Part shown: positions 7,982 through 14,941 of the stretch, in pieces | Numbering within the stretch: the first letter of the stretch is position 1 | Layout: each line of letters starts with the position of its first letter | Assembly (NCBI GenBank): GCA_963804595.1 | Contig: CAWDQZ010000003.1 | Location: 383,306-447,305 of the forward strand | Direction of reading: 5' to 3' | DNA from: DASUPK01 sp963804595 | GTDB lineage: Bacteria > Actinomycetota > Thermoleophilia > Solirubrobacterales > 70-9 | Length of the DNA stretch: 64,000 bases | Made by a program: the position numbers and the translations under genes | Notes under the pieces: generated by a model | Seen by the model: the letters and a program-made list of their open reading frames with translations, nothing else | Databases searched by the model: none | Told to the model about the DNA's origin: nothing

Positions 7982-8185
7982 GTGAGAGAGGTTGCTGGTT
8001 TGTTCCGTCCTTTGAGGGGTGGTCTGGCGGCACCCGCGGTCTTTAATCTGAACGGGCCCGCGCATTACGTCCACTGGCATTTCTTTCAGATGTCGGTGGC
8101 GAACGTCGTGGTGATTGTCCTGATGATCGTCGTCTTCATCGCGGCGATCCTGATCCCCTTCCCCAAGCGGGAGATCGAGGAGTGA
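7982..8185 (+). CDS. small membrane protein of the cytochrome b operon
   Basis: 67 residues with one strong membrane segment near the C-terminus, VANVVVIVLMIVVFIAAILI, followed by a short basic tail. An N-terminal amphipathic part, NLNGPAHYVHWHFFQMS, is rich in His and aromatic residues. GTG at 7982 has the Shine-Dalgarno AGGAGG nine bases upstream. The stop overlaps the next start by four bases (GTGA), so it is the first gene of a cytochrome b operon and probably a small subunit or assembly partner. I do not recognise a named family. Confidence 0.65.
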   Translation: MREVAGLFRPLRGGLAAPAVFNLNGPAHYVHWHFFQMSVANVVVIVLMIVVFIAAILIPFPKREIEE

Positions 8186-8826
8186 GCCCCGCAGAAGAGC
8201 GGCGGATGTGGACCGAGCGGCTGCGTTCCCGCGCCGTTGGCGCACTCCCGCCGGAGAAGCTCCTGCCCGATCGGCAGCCCGCCTACGTGTCGTCCTGGAT
8301 CTACGTCTTCGGCGTCGCCACGATCGCGGCGCTCATCGTCGTCATCGGTTCCGGCGTGATTCTCGGTCTCAAGGGCCCAGCCTGGTGGCACGAGTCCGGC
8401 GTCGGGAAGTTCTTCAACAGCATCCACCTCTGGGGCGTGGAGGTCTTCTTCTTCACGATGGTCGTGCACCTATGGGGCAAGTTCTTCATGGGGGCGTGGC
8501 GCGGCGGGCGCTCCTGGGTCTGGGTGACCGGGGCGGTCGTCTTCCTGGTCTCGATCGGCACTGCGTTCACGGGATACCTCTCGCAGCAGAACTTCGACTC
8601 GCAGTGGATTGCCAGCGAGGGGAAGGATGGTCTCAACTCGGTTGGGATCGGCGCCTTCTTCAACGTCATTGACTTCGGCCAGATGTACACGTGGCATGTC
8701 GTTCTGCTGCCGGTCGCGGTGCTGGCGATCGTCGTGGGGCACGTGCTGCTCGTCCGCAAGCACGGCGTGGTGCCGCCCTACGCGGCGAAGGTTGCCGCCG
8801 CGCGGGCGGCAGAGGAGACCAGGTGA
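8182..8826 (+). CDS. cytochrome b N-terminal-domain protein (b6-like)
   Basis: 214 residues, about four membrane helices, matching the haem-carrying N-terminal half of cytochrome b. The four expected haem ligands are His82 (NSIHLWG) and His96 (MVVHLWGK) in one helix and His172 (MYTWHVV) and His187 (VVGHVLL) in another. The second pair has 14 residues between the histidines, the spacing of cytochrome b6 rather than mitochondrial-type cytochrome b. It should accept electrons from menaquinol and pass them across the membrane. GTG start at 8182 overlaps the upstream gene, and its TGA overlaps the next start. No Rieske or cytochrome c gene is adjacent. Confidence 0.85.
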   Translation: MSPAEERRMWTERLRSRAVGALPPEKLLPDRQPAYVSSWIYVFGVATIAALIVVIGSGVILGLKGPAWWHESGVGKFFNSIHLWGVEVFFFTMVVHLWGKFFMGAWRGGRSWVWVTGAVVFLVSIGTAFTGYLSQQNFDSQWIASEGKDGLNSVGIGAFFNVIDFGQMYTWHVVLLPVAVLAIVVGHVLLVRKHGVVPPYAAKVAAARAAEETR

Positions 8827-9785
8827 GTCCGCAGAAGCCCAGGCCCGCCCCACTCGAGTCGAAGGATTGGGAGGGCCCATACATCCGCTACGACCTGGTC
8901 AAGGAGTTCGTCGTGGCCCTAGCCGTGATCGTTGCGCTGGTCGTGCTGCTCGCGATCCTCTTCTCCTCGCCCGATGACAAGCCGGTCACGATCCAGCAGT
9001 GGGCGAGGACCGATCCCGGGGACTTTGTCGCCACCGCTGTGACCGAGCTCGACGGCTCGAGCGAGGTCGCAACATACGGCGCTCCGTATACCCACACGCC
9101 GGACACCGGACAGAAGATCGGCCCGCTCAACCTGCAGAACGCGGCCGGGGTCCATTTCCCGATCGACACAGCCCAGGACTTCGTGCTGAACCCGCTGCGC
9201 AGTATTCCGGGCGATGCGGCTCTGACCAAGGCGCTCAAGGAGTATCAGGCAGCGCCGCCGGCCCAGCAGAAGGCCTGGACGGATGCATATACGAAGGGGC
9301 TCGATGGAGCGACTTACCCCGGCGGGCTCCCCCTGCTGCCGCCCGGCGACTACGGGCCGGTCGCTCCAATGATGGCCTCGCTGGCTGGCCTCGCCGCCAG
9401 CGGCGGCCTCGACGGCGCGCTGCTCAACGCGAATCAGTTCTACCAGACGAACTACACCAAGCCGCTCCTCTTCCTCTCGGGCGGCGGCTACTTCGAGAGC
9501 CGAGCCGAGAATCAGCATCTGCTCGGCACGCAGTGGGGAATGATGAACGAGACGGGCAGCTATCCGGGTCAGGTCTGGCTCTGGCTCTACACGTTCTGGT
9601 ACCAGATCGCCCCGTTCAACACCTCGGACAACGCGGACGCCCAGATCTGGGCGCTGATGATGCTTCTCTCGCTGGCTTTCATCTGCATCCCGGTGATCCC
9701 CGGCCTTCGAAGCCTGCCCCGCCACCTCGGCGTCCACCGCTTGATCTGGCGCGACCACTACCGGCGCCTCGAAGAAAACTCCTAG
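8823..9785 (+). CDS. membrane-anchored partner of cytochrome b, unknown family
   Basis: 320 residues from GTG 8823, which overlaps the cytochrome b stop by four bases. One membrane helix lies near the N-terminus (EFVVALAVIVALVVLLAILF) and one near the C-terminus (IWALMMLLSLAFICIPVIPG). Between them is a soluble part of about 240 residues with many Gly/Pro, including the segment FVLNPLRSIPGDAALTKALK. Position and topology suggest it takes the place of the cytochrome b C-terminal/subunit IV half, but I see no clear PEWY quinol-site motif. No CxxCH or Rieske Cys-His motif is present, so it is not itself the electron acceptor. Confidence 0.6.
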   Translation: MSPQKPRPAPLESKDWEGPYIRYDLVKEFVVALAVIVALVVLLAILFSSPDDKPVTIQQWARTDPGDFVATAVTELDGSSEVATYGAPYTHTPDTGQKIGPLNLQNAAGVHFPIDTAQDFVLNPLRSIPGDAALTKALKEYQAAPPAQQKAWTDAYTKGLDGATYPGGLPLLPPGDYGPVAPMMASLAGLAASGGLDGALLNANQFYQTNYTKPLLFLSGGGYFESRAENQHLLGTQWGMMNETGSYPGQVWLWLYTFWYQIAPFNTSDNADAQIWALMMLLSLAFICIPVIPGLRSLPRHLGVHRLIWRDHYRRLEENS

Positions 9786-9874
9786 CTCTGGTCGCCTAGG
9801 GCGAGCGCCTCCCCGCCGCCGGATCCCCGTAGAGGACCTGGCTGCCCAGACTGCCCCCGAGCCGCTCGAAACAA

Positions 9875-9920
9875 CCGCTTTCCATGCAAAGCGGATAGCC
9901 GCTTCTCGTCCAAAGCGGCT
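9875..9920. repeat. palindrome pair A-B (reads B-A on the minus strand)
   Basis: A at 9875-9894 has stem CCGCTTT/AAAGCGG. B at 9897-9920 has an 8-bp stem AGCCGCTT/AAGCGGCT whose last bases reach the stop codon of the minus-strand transporter gene. Compared with the copies at 2200 and 7769 (CTGC...GCAG), both arms changed together (CCGC...GCGG), which is evidence that pairing is maintained. Confidence 0.75.
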
Positions 9921-10608
9921 ATCCCGACAGCCCGGCGGCTTCGAGGGCGTTGGGAACATGCCCGTGGCGCACTGTTCCCCACGACTCCCAGGTGATCCGC
10001 AGGATGACGAGGGTGATCGCGAGGCCGATCAACGGGTCCCCGACAGGAGCGCCGAGAGCAACGACGGCAGCACTCGCGACGACCGCCAGCGAGACGTAAG
10101 CGTCAGCGCGGGCGTGGTTGCCGTCGGCGATCAGCGCAGGGCTTCGGAGCGTTCGCCCGGCCCGGCGTCGGACGATGCTCGCGAGCCAGTTGCCGGCGAA
10201 GCCAATCCCCCCGGCGACCGCGAGCGCAACGAGGTGATCGGGAGCCTCGGGATTGATGAGTCGCCGCACCGCCTCGACTCCGGCGACGCAGGCGCTCACG
10301 AAGATCGCGGCTACCACCGCCAACCCCGCGTTCCTCTCCGCTCGCACGCTCCGCATGGCGAAGGCGACGCCGATCGGGATGGCGGTCAGCGCATCGCCGC
10401 CGTTGTGGATCAGGTCCGCGAGCAGGGCGATGCTGTTGGTCGCCACGAAGACAACGAGCTGCGCGACGGCGGTCAATCCCAGGATCGCGAGCGAAAGCGA
10501 TACCGCTCGGATGCCCTTTCGGGACCGCTTGACCGACGCGTCGACGAGGCCGTGGCTATGGCTATGACCATGGCGGTGGTGAAACGCCTCGAGGTTCTCC
10601 TTCGACAT
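9919..10608 (-). CDS. cation diffusion facilitator transporter carrying SnoaL-array head and tail
   Basis: 229 residues with six membrane helices of the CDF family (SLAILGLTAVAQLVVFVATN, then SIALLADLIHNGGDALTAIP with the HxxxD metal site, and DGNHARADAYVS with the second HxxxD site). A His-rich N-terminal HHRHGHSHSHG is typical. The short subfamily without a cytoplasmic C-terminal domain ends normally near VILRITWESW. It should export Zn or another divalent ion. The first eight residues MSKENLEA and last ten NALEAAGLSG, and their DNA, are those of the SnoaL-like units. It starts after TAG-gcg of the upstream unit and is followed by a B-A pair. The body is therefore a foreign cassette set between array ends. 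Confidence 0.85.
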   Translation of the reverse strand: MSKENLEAFHHRHGHSHSHGLVDASVKRSRKGIRAVSLSLAILGLTAVAQLVVFVATNSIALLADLIHNGGDALTAIPIGVAFAMRSVRAERNAGLAVVAAIFVSACVAGVEAVRRLINPEAPDHLVALAVAGGIGFAGNWLASIVRRRAGRTLRSPALIADGNHARADAYVSLAVVASAAVVALGAPVGDPLIGLAITLVILRITWESWGTVRHGHVPNALEAAGLSG

Positions 10609-10611
10609 CGC

Positions 10612-11013
10612 CTACTCCGAAAGGCCGGCGGCTTCGAGGGCCTCTTGCCAGGTGCGGAAGCCGTCGATTCGAACGATCTTGCCGCCTTCAAACAGGAAGC
10701 GGACCGCGAACTCCTGGTCGAGCTCCATGTGGCTGGCGCCGCCCTTCAGCTGGGCGCGTCCCAGCCACAGGATCGAGTCACCCAGATCACGAGCCTGGTG
10801 CCCCTCGAGGTGGAACACCTCCCATGCCTCCCAGGTCGCGACAAAGCCGTCCGCCACCTCGTCGCGGCCTCGATACACGGTGCGTTCGACGGCGGCGGGG
10901 CCGCCCGGCGTCCATTCGATCTCGGGATCGAAACTCTCGGTCATCGCCGCCAGGTCCCGGCGATTGAAGGCTTGAATCAATCGCCTCGCCGCCTCCACGT
11001 TCTCGTCCGACAT
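10612..11013 (-). CDS. SnoaL-like protein, minus-strand array unit 2, intact
   Basis: 133 residues: MSDENVEAARRLIQAFNRRD, FDPEIEWTPGGPAAVERTVY, RGRDEVADGFVATWEAWEVF, DLGDSILWLGRAQLKGGASH, FAVRFLFEGGKIVRIDGFRT and EALEAAGLSE. This is the shortest complete copy and a good model of the unit: helix, DPE-x-EW strand, YRGRDEV helix, and three strands of the sheet. It sits between unit 1 and the CDF cassette with gcg spacers on both sides and GGAG of the upstream gene as its Shine-Dalgarno. Codon use is like the housekeeping genes, with no sign of decay. Confidence 0.85.
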   Translation of the reverse strand: MSDENVEAARRLIQAFNRRDLAAMTESFDPEIEWTPGGPAAVERTVYRGRDEVADGFVATWEAWEVFHLEGHQARDLGDSILWLGRAQLKGGASHMELDQEFAVRFLFEGGKIVRIDGFRTWQEALEAAGLSE

Positions 11014-11016
11014 CGC

Positions 11017-11445
11017 CTACTCCGCCAGACCGGCGGCTTCGAGGGCCTCGCCTTTGGTCTTGAACGCGTCGCATCGCACCACCTTCCCGTCGGGGAGGTG
11101 GAGGAGATGCACGAACGAGAAATCCACCTCGATCCCGGTGTGCCGGGCCCGTCCCCCAAACCGATAGGGAACTACCAGGCGGTCGCCGACCTCGATGAAC
11201 TCGAGCGGTTCTATCCACATCTCCGTGAACGCCTCCATCTGGTTGGCGGTGAATCGCAGCACGCCGTCCCAGCCGCGATGCGGGCGAGCCGCACCGTCCG
11301 GGAGTGCTCCGGTTGGGTGGTAGACCACCTGCGGATCCCACAATTCCTCGAGAATCGGCAGAAGGTCGTTGACGTCGCCGCTGCGATATGCGGCGTTCCA
11401 GGCCGCGTAGCCTCGCTTGGCGTTCTCGATGTCCTGCTCCGACAT
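11017..11445 (-). CDS. SnoaL-like protein, minus-strand array unit 1, intact
   Basis: 142 residues starting MSEQDIENAKRGYAAWNAAY, with LWDPQVVYHPTG, PHRGWDGVLRFTANQMEAFT, EPLEFIEVGDRLVVPYRFGG and the tail GEALEAAGLAE. A longer frame extends 26 codons upstream, but the start at 11445 is chosen because MSEQD aligns with the other heads. Those upstream codons are the conserved leader (RDTAWAM if read). It is the first gene of the minus-strand three-gene array, followed by unit 2 and the CDF cassette. The DPQVVYH stretch resembles unit 4 of the plus-strand array. Confidence 0.8.
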   Translation of the reverse strand: MSEQDIENAKRGYAAWNAAYRSGDVNDLLPILEELWDPQVVYHPTGALPDGAARPHRGWDGVLRFTANQMEAFTEMWIEPLEFIEVGDRLVVPYRFGGRARHTGIEVDFSFVHLLHLPDGKVVRCDAFKTKGEALEAAGLAE

Positions 11446-11464
11446 CGCCCACGCAGTATCTCGC
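11443..11464 (-). promoter_or_regulatory. conserved array leader, minus-strand copy
   Basis: On the minus strand this reads GCGAGATACTGCGTGGGCGATG, identical over GAGATACTGCGTGGGCGATG to the leader at 2225-2246. No palindrome A lies directly upstream, so the leader is conserved independently of the hairpin. A -10-like GATACT lies nine bases before ATG. Confidence 0.45.
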
Positions 11465-11584
11465 GATGGAGCGTGGGTTTTTGGCGGGCGCAGTCGAACA
11501 GCGAGCCGAGGGACGCGGCTCAAAAAACCCGGCTCAGCCCGCGAGCTTGCGCAATCAGCGGCATTGCGGTTAGGGTCGCCCTGG

Positions 11585-11884
11585 ATGGCCGACGAACTAG
11601 AGAAGGGCGTCCCCTACGAACGCTCCGACACGCACACGCCGGAGTGGTTTCGGGACCAGCTCACCGCCCACATGGAGGATCGGCTCTCTCGGGCCGTCAC
11701 GCTGCGGATCGAGCGCACGGATGAAGGGTCTCCGATCGAGGCTTCCCTCGTCGAGGTATCCGGCGATCTGCTCGTCCTCGATTTCGGCGCCGGCGAGGAG
11801 CGGGACGTCCACTGTAAGAACATCGCGGTGCTGACTCTTCTCCCCGAGCGGTACGACCAGTCGGACGAGGTCGGACGCACCTAG
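11585..11884 (+). CDS. small hypothetical protein
   Basis: 99 residues beginning MADELEKGVPYERSDTHTPE. It holds an acidic helical N-terminus with HMEDRLSRAVTLRIER and a strand-rich second half, IEASLVEVSGDLLVLDFGAG and DVHCKNIAVLTLLPER. The alternating strands recall a small barrel, but I recognise no family. It is divergent from the minus-strand array. A longer frame from 11417 is rejected because its upstream part is antisense to the array leader. Third-position GC and a clean stop suggest a real gene. Confidence 0.55.
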   Translation: MADELEKGVPYERSDTHTPEWFRDQLTAHMEDRLSRAVTLRIERTDEGSPIEASLVEVSGDLLVLDFGAGEERDVHCKNIAVLTLLPERYDQSDEVGRT

Positions 11885-12694
11885 TCAGCCAACGGGTCGG
11901 GCTCTGACTACCGCCGCAGCATTAGAGTGCGCCTGGGGGGCGAGGGCCGGAGCGTTCTGCTCCAGGTAGCCTCGAATTTCGGTAGCGGCTACCTCGGGTT
12001 GATCGTCCTTGACGAGGAAGACATAGCCACCACGGACAAGCGGGTTCTCTTCCCGACCTAGGCAGGCGGATCAGTTTGCTTGCCGGGCTGGCTGGCTTGG
12101 CGCCCGTTGTCGGAGTTCTGGCGGTGGCGGTGACTCGGCCAGCCGCGTTAGACCGGCGCGCCCGGGCGGACCCAGGGGGATGCAGCCTGCCCGCGGCGCA
12201 CCAGCGGCTTATGAACGCCTCCGGTTCGTCATTTCTTGCGAATGGAGCACCGAGGCTGCCGAGGCAGCGAGGGACAACTAGGGCGATGGGCAGCAGCTGA
12301 AGCTTGGTCCCCGTAACCCTGCGCACGGCGTGTGCGCTTACCCGGTTAGCAGGACAAAGCCGGGGGCGGCGGGAACTCACAGCGCCGCTCCCGGCTTACC
12401 TCCGTCGGGTCATACGGCGGATGAAACGTTCTACCCGTATGTGGCAGTAGGTACTGAATACCGTTGTTCTAGAGAGGCGAGCCGCGTCCGTCCGGGGGAT
12501 CGCCTCTCTGGATACACCGGGAGCGGCCCGATGCTCACCCATTGCCAGCACGGGTCGCTTCCACTTCCTATACGCGGTAAAGCGCCAGCTCGGATTGCAG
12601 GGTTACGGGGTGCAGGCCGTTTTTTGACTCAGCGGGTCAAAACAGCCGCCGGGTAGCGGGCTGAGCAAAAACGCCGACGAAGCCCCGGGTGTTG
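11885..12694. other. long stretch without a protein gene, with two strong hairpins
   Basis: No supported CDS in about 810 bases; the short frames here have no family features. Two hairpins stand out. Bases 12358-12371 pair with 12383-12396 over 14 bp (one G-T), with an 11-base loop. Bases 12471-12480 pair with 12500-12509 over 10 perfect bp, with a 19-base loop. Neither has a T-tract. A structured RNA or an eroded element is possible; I do not recognise an Rfam family. Confidence 0.4.
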
Positions 12695-12717
12695 CGCGAG
12701 ATACTGCGTAGGCGATA
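12695..12717 (+). promoter_or_regulatory. conserved array leader before a start-less fragment
   Basis: GCGAGATACTGCGTAGGCGATA matches the leaders at 2225 and 11464 except for one G-to-A within it and the loss of the start codon, ATG to ATA. No palindrome A is upstream. This third copy shows that head plus leader travel together. Confidence 0.45.
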
Positions 12718-12870
12718 TCGGAGGAGAACGTCGAGATCGTGCGTCGTCTCTACGAGACGGTGGCTCGCGGGGACACCGCAGCCGTCATCGACCTCTACGA
12801 CCCAGAAGTCGATTGGGATATGTCGCGAGGACCCCTCGCGGGCCTCACGGGATTCGAAACTCAGTGCTAA
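12715..12870 (+). pseudogene. SnoaL-like fragment lacking a start codon
   Basis: Reading from ATA 12715 gives SEENVEIVRRLYETVARGDT, AAVIDLYDPEVDWDMSRGPL and AGLTGFETQ, then TAA at 12868. This is the first 50 residues of a normal SnoaL-like unit with ATG changed to ATA and the last two thirds missing. No other start codon with a Shine-Dalgarno is near. The remainder is replaced by unrelated sequence that runs into a truncated tRNA. It stands alone, outside the arrays. Confidence 0.7.
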
Positions 12871-12962
12871 CGGACGCGGCAGAATCCCCGGAATAGGGAC
12901 GCGACCGGGACACCCCCGGATAGCCTGGATTTTGCAGCCGATTCCCGGAATGGAGCTGAGTA

Positions 12963-13023
12963 GGCCGGACGAGCGCGATCGCATTATGAGTCCGCTGCTC
13001 TGACCAACTGAGCTACCGGCCCC
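12963..13023 (-). tRNA. truncated tRNA-like remnant with CAU anticodon loop
   Basis: The minus strand begins GGGGCCGGTAGCTCAG and continues with a canonical D-arm (GCTC/GAGC) and an anticodon loop CTCATAA, as in tRNA-Met or tRNA-Ile(CAU). After the loop the 3' half is wrong: the anticodon stem has two mismatches and no T-arm or T-loop is present. CCGGCC at 12968-12963 could still pair with GGCCGG at the 5' end. At about 60 bases it cannot be a working tRNA. It is most likely a relic, perhaps from an insertion or deletion at a tRNA gene. Confidence 0.55.
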
Positions 13024-13068
13024 GGTGGCCAGTGTAATGCGGGGCATCCGCCGGGATAGATTCGGGAC

Positions 13069-13431
13069 ATGGAGGAGCGGGAGCGCCTCGAGGAGCGCGA
13101 GCAGCCGGTGGATCAGACGTTCACCTGGCCGCTGCTCGGCGCGCTCTATGGATCGCTGGTGATCGTTGCCGTGGTTGCCGTGCTGGCCTCGAGCGCCGGG
13201 CGTGGGTTCGAGGACGAGGTCGATGCTCCCGCTCGGACGCTGGTCGCCGCGCCGGTGGTGTTATTCGCGGCGGTGCTCTTCGTCGCGAGCATCGTGGCGC
13301 TGATCGCACCCGCGGCCCGACGGGCCTCCATGCGGGTGGCGGAGATCGCCGGCTGGCTGATCCCGGCCTGGCTGGTGATGTGCGGGATGGGGATCGGCGC
13401 GGTGGCGTTCGCCCTTCACCACTCGAGCTGA
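13069..13431 (+). CDS. small three-helix membrane protein
   Basis: 120 residues. An acidic N-terminus, MEERERLEEREQPVDQ, precedes three predicted membrane helices: LLGALYGSLVIVAVVAVLAS, TLVAAPVVLFAAVLFVASIV and IAGWLIPAWLVMCGMGIGAV. No family is recognised. ATG at 13069 immediately follows the truncated tRNA region. The downstream HPt gene is convergent. The length and the run of well-formed helices support a real gene. Confidence 0.6.
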   Translation: MEERERLEEREQPVDQTFTWPLLGALYGSLVIVAVVAVLASSAGRGFEDEVDAPARTLVAAPVVLFAAVLFVASIVALIAPAARRASMRVAEIAGWLIPAWLVMCGMGIGAVAFALHHSS

Positions 13432-13456
13432 TCAGACCGCCGGGGAAGATTGACGC

Positions 13457-13855
13457 TCAGTGCTTGAGCGTCTCGAGTGAATCAGCGACGGAGGAGGGCT
13501 CCCCTACCCCCTCCGCCGCAGCCTGGGCGCCCTCGGTGAAGGCGCTGGTCGCCGTGATCACGGCGGCGGCGGCGGCGGGGTTGATTTCACCGGACTCGAG
13601 ACATCCCCTCAGGAACTCCTCGATTCCTTTGGCGAGGTCGGCGAGCCGCTCCTGACCGACCACGAGAGCCGCGCCCTTGAGGCCATGGGCCTCGACGCGC
13701 AGGGCCTCTATCCGGCCTGGATCACTCTCCCCCGAGCCGGCGAGGTTCTCGACGCCGGCGATGATCGTTGGGCTGCGCCGCTCGGCCTCGGCCGCGAGCA
13801 TCGTGAGGAGCTCCGGATCCGACATCCCGCTGAAACTACCCGGTCGGGCGGCCAC
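13457..13855 (-). CDS. HPt (histidine phosphotransfer) domain protein
   Basis: 132 residues, almost entirely one helical HPt domain. The phosphoacceptor motif is ALRVEAHGLKGAALVVG, with His in the HxLKG context and the small residues needed for response-regulator docking. A second helix, ERLADLAKGIEEFLRGC, follows. Such proteins relay phosphate between hybrid kinases and response regulators. No hybrid kinase is adjacent, so the partner is unknown. ATG at 13855 gives an N-terminus MAARPGSFSGMSDPEL; the inner Met at residue 11 is an equally good start. Confidence 0.8.
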   Translation of the reverse strand: MAARPGSFSGMSDPELLTMLAAEAERRSPTIIAGVENLAGSGESDPGRIEALRVEAHGLKGAALVVGQERLADLAKGIEEFLRGCLESGEINPAAAAAVITATSAFTEGAQAAAEGVGEPSSVADSLETLKH

Positions 13856-13869
13856 GCGCTAAGAGTTCC

Positions 13870-14853
13870 TCAGGCGACCTTTTGGACGGCCGCCTCGAGC
13901 TCCTGGACGCTGAACGGGCCCTGGAGGACGGTGCTGACCTTGCCGTTGCGGTCGATGACGAAGCACCACGGCTCGGTCTGCAGGCCGTAGGCGGTCATCT
14001 GGGGTCGAGGGCCGTCCTGGATGCGATTGTTGTTGTAGACCTCTTGATGGATGAAGGCGACGCGGTCGCCAAACTCCTGCTTCACCTGCTCGGCCTCGTC
14101 GGTGACCGGGCCGCAGACCCGGCTCTGGCAAAGGGCCGGCGTCGCGAATAGCAGGACGACCGGCTTCTTGCCGAGCACGTTCGCGAGGTCGTCGTCGTGC
14201 ATGTCGTCGGGCGGGACGCGGGTGTCGATCTGCGAGATGTTCGAGACCTGCCCGACGGTGAGTGTGTGGACATTCGGGGCCGGCTGGCCCACCTGGGGAG
14301 CGGGGTACTGCCCGACCGGGTGGGGTGTGGGCAGCAGGCTGTACTGATAGGAGCCGCCCGTCTTGATCAGGGCACCGAAGGTCCAGGGACCGCGCTTGTT
14401 GAGAAGGACGTCGGAGACGTAGGCGACTTGGGCCGCACTCGGGTCGTCGGCCGTGGTCTTCGCCCGGAAGGCCGGCTTGGTCGTGAGGTCGTCGATGCGG
14501 GCTGGGAACGGGCCGATCGCCTGACCTTTGGGACTGCTGCCGGGGGTGGCGTAGATCGCGACCTGCGCGTCCGTGATCTGGTCGCGGCCGGCGGTGAAGA
14601 CGCCGAAGGGGAAACGGTTCACGCCGGGGTAGAACATCGCCGCGGCTGGCGCGACGACCGGGCCCTGCTGGCCCTTGGAAGCGGCGAGCAGGACCTGTTC
14701 CAGGCTGCGGCCGTGGGGGGCGGGGAAGTCGGCGGCGACCGGAGCCGGCTTGCTGCGGCTACCCGTCCCGTTGTCAGACCCTCCGCACCCTGCGACGAGC
14801 GCCACGGCGAGAATGGCCGCTGCGGCGGTGGTCTTCCTGATCACTGGCGGCAT
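13870..14853 (-). CDS. exported thioredoxin-like lipoprotein
   Basis: 327 residues. MPPVIRKTTAAAAILAVALV followed by AGC forms a lipoprotein signal peptide, so the protein should be lipid-anchored outside the membrane. The middle part resembles a periplasmic sensor-like domain with no clear name. The last 130 residues are a thioredoxin/SCO-like fold: KKPVVLLFATPALCQSRVCG with two Cys four residues apart, then FGDRVAFIHQEVYN and PWCFVIDRNGKVSTVLQGPF. The CxxxxC is not the standard CxxC, so a peroxidase or metallochaperone role is as likely as thiol exchange. The start at 14853 is set by the signal peptide. Confidence 0.75.
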   Translation of the reverse strand: MPPVIRKTTAAAAILAVALVAGCGGSDNGTGSRSKPAPVAADFPAPHGRSLEQVLLAASKGQQGPVVAPAAAMFYPGVNRFPFGVFTAGRDQITDAQVAIYATPGSSPKGQAIGPFPARIDDLTTKPAFRAKTTADDPSAAQVAYVSDVLLNKRGPWTFGALIKTGGSYQYSLLPTPHPVGQYPAPQVGQPAPNVHTLTVGQVSNISQIDTRVPPDDMHDDDLANVLGKKPVVLLFATPALCQSRVCGPVTDEAEQVKQEFGDRVAFIHQEVYNNNRIQDGPRPQMTAYGLQTEPWCFVIDRNGKVSTVLQGPFSVQELEAAVQKVA

Positions 14854-14941
14854 CGTAGAGGCGGCCCCGATAGGGTGCCGCCGGCGTCTTAGCGATAGGT
14901 AAGGGTGCGCTGCAGGCGCTCCCGTTGATGGAGGAGGAAAA

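Noticed and set aside
2200..9920. Palindromes A/B as a CRISPR array
   Set aside because: Copies are few, differ in arms, and lie hundreds to thousands of bases apart with genes between. There is no regular repeat-spacer pattern and no cas gene.
12076..12656. Two short plus-strand frames in the gene-free stretch
   Set aside because: No Shine-Dalgarno, no hydrophobic or domain pattern, and composition like non-coding DNA. I cannot support them as genes.
12845..12985. Group I intron inside the CAU tRNA
   Set aside because: The interval to the GATTCGAA T-loop-like word is about 120 bases, too short for a group I intron. The T-arm there does not pair, and the word is inside the SnoaL fragment.
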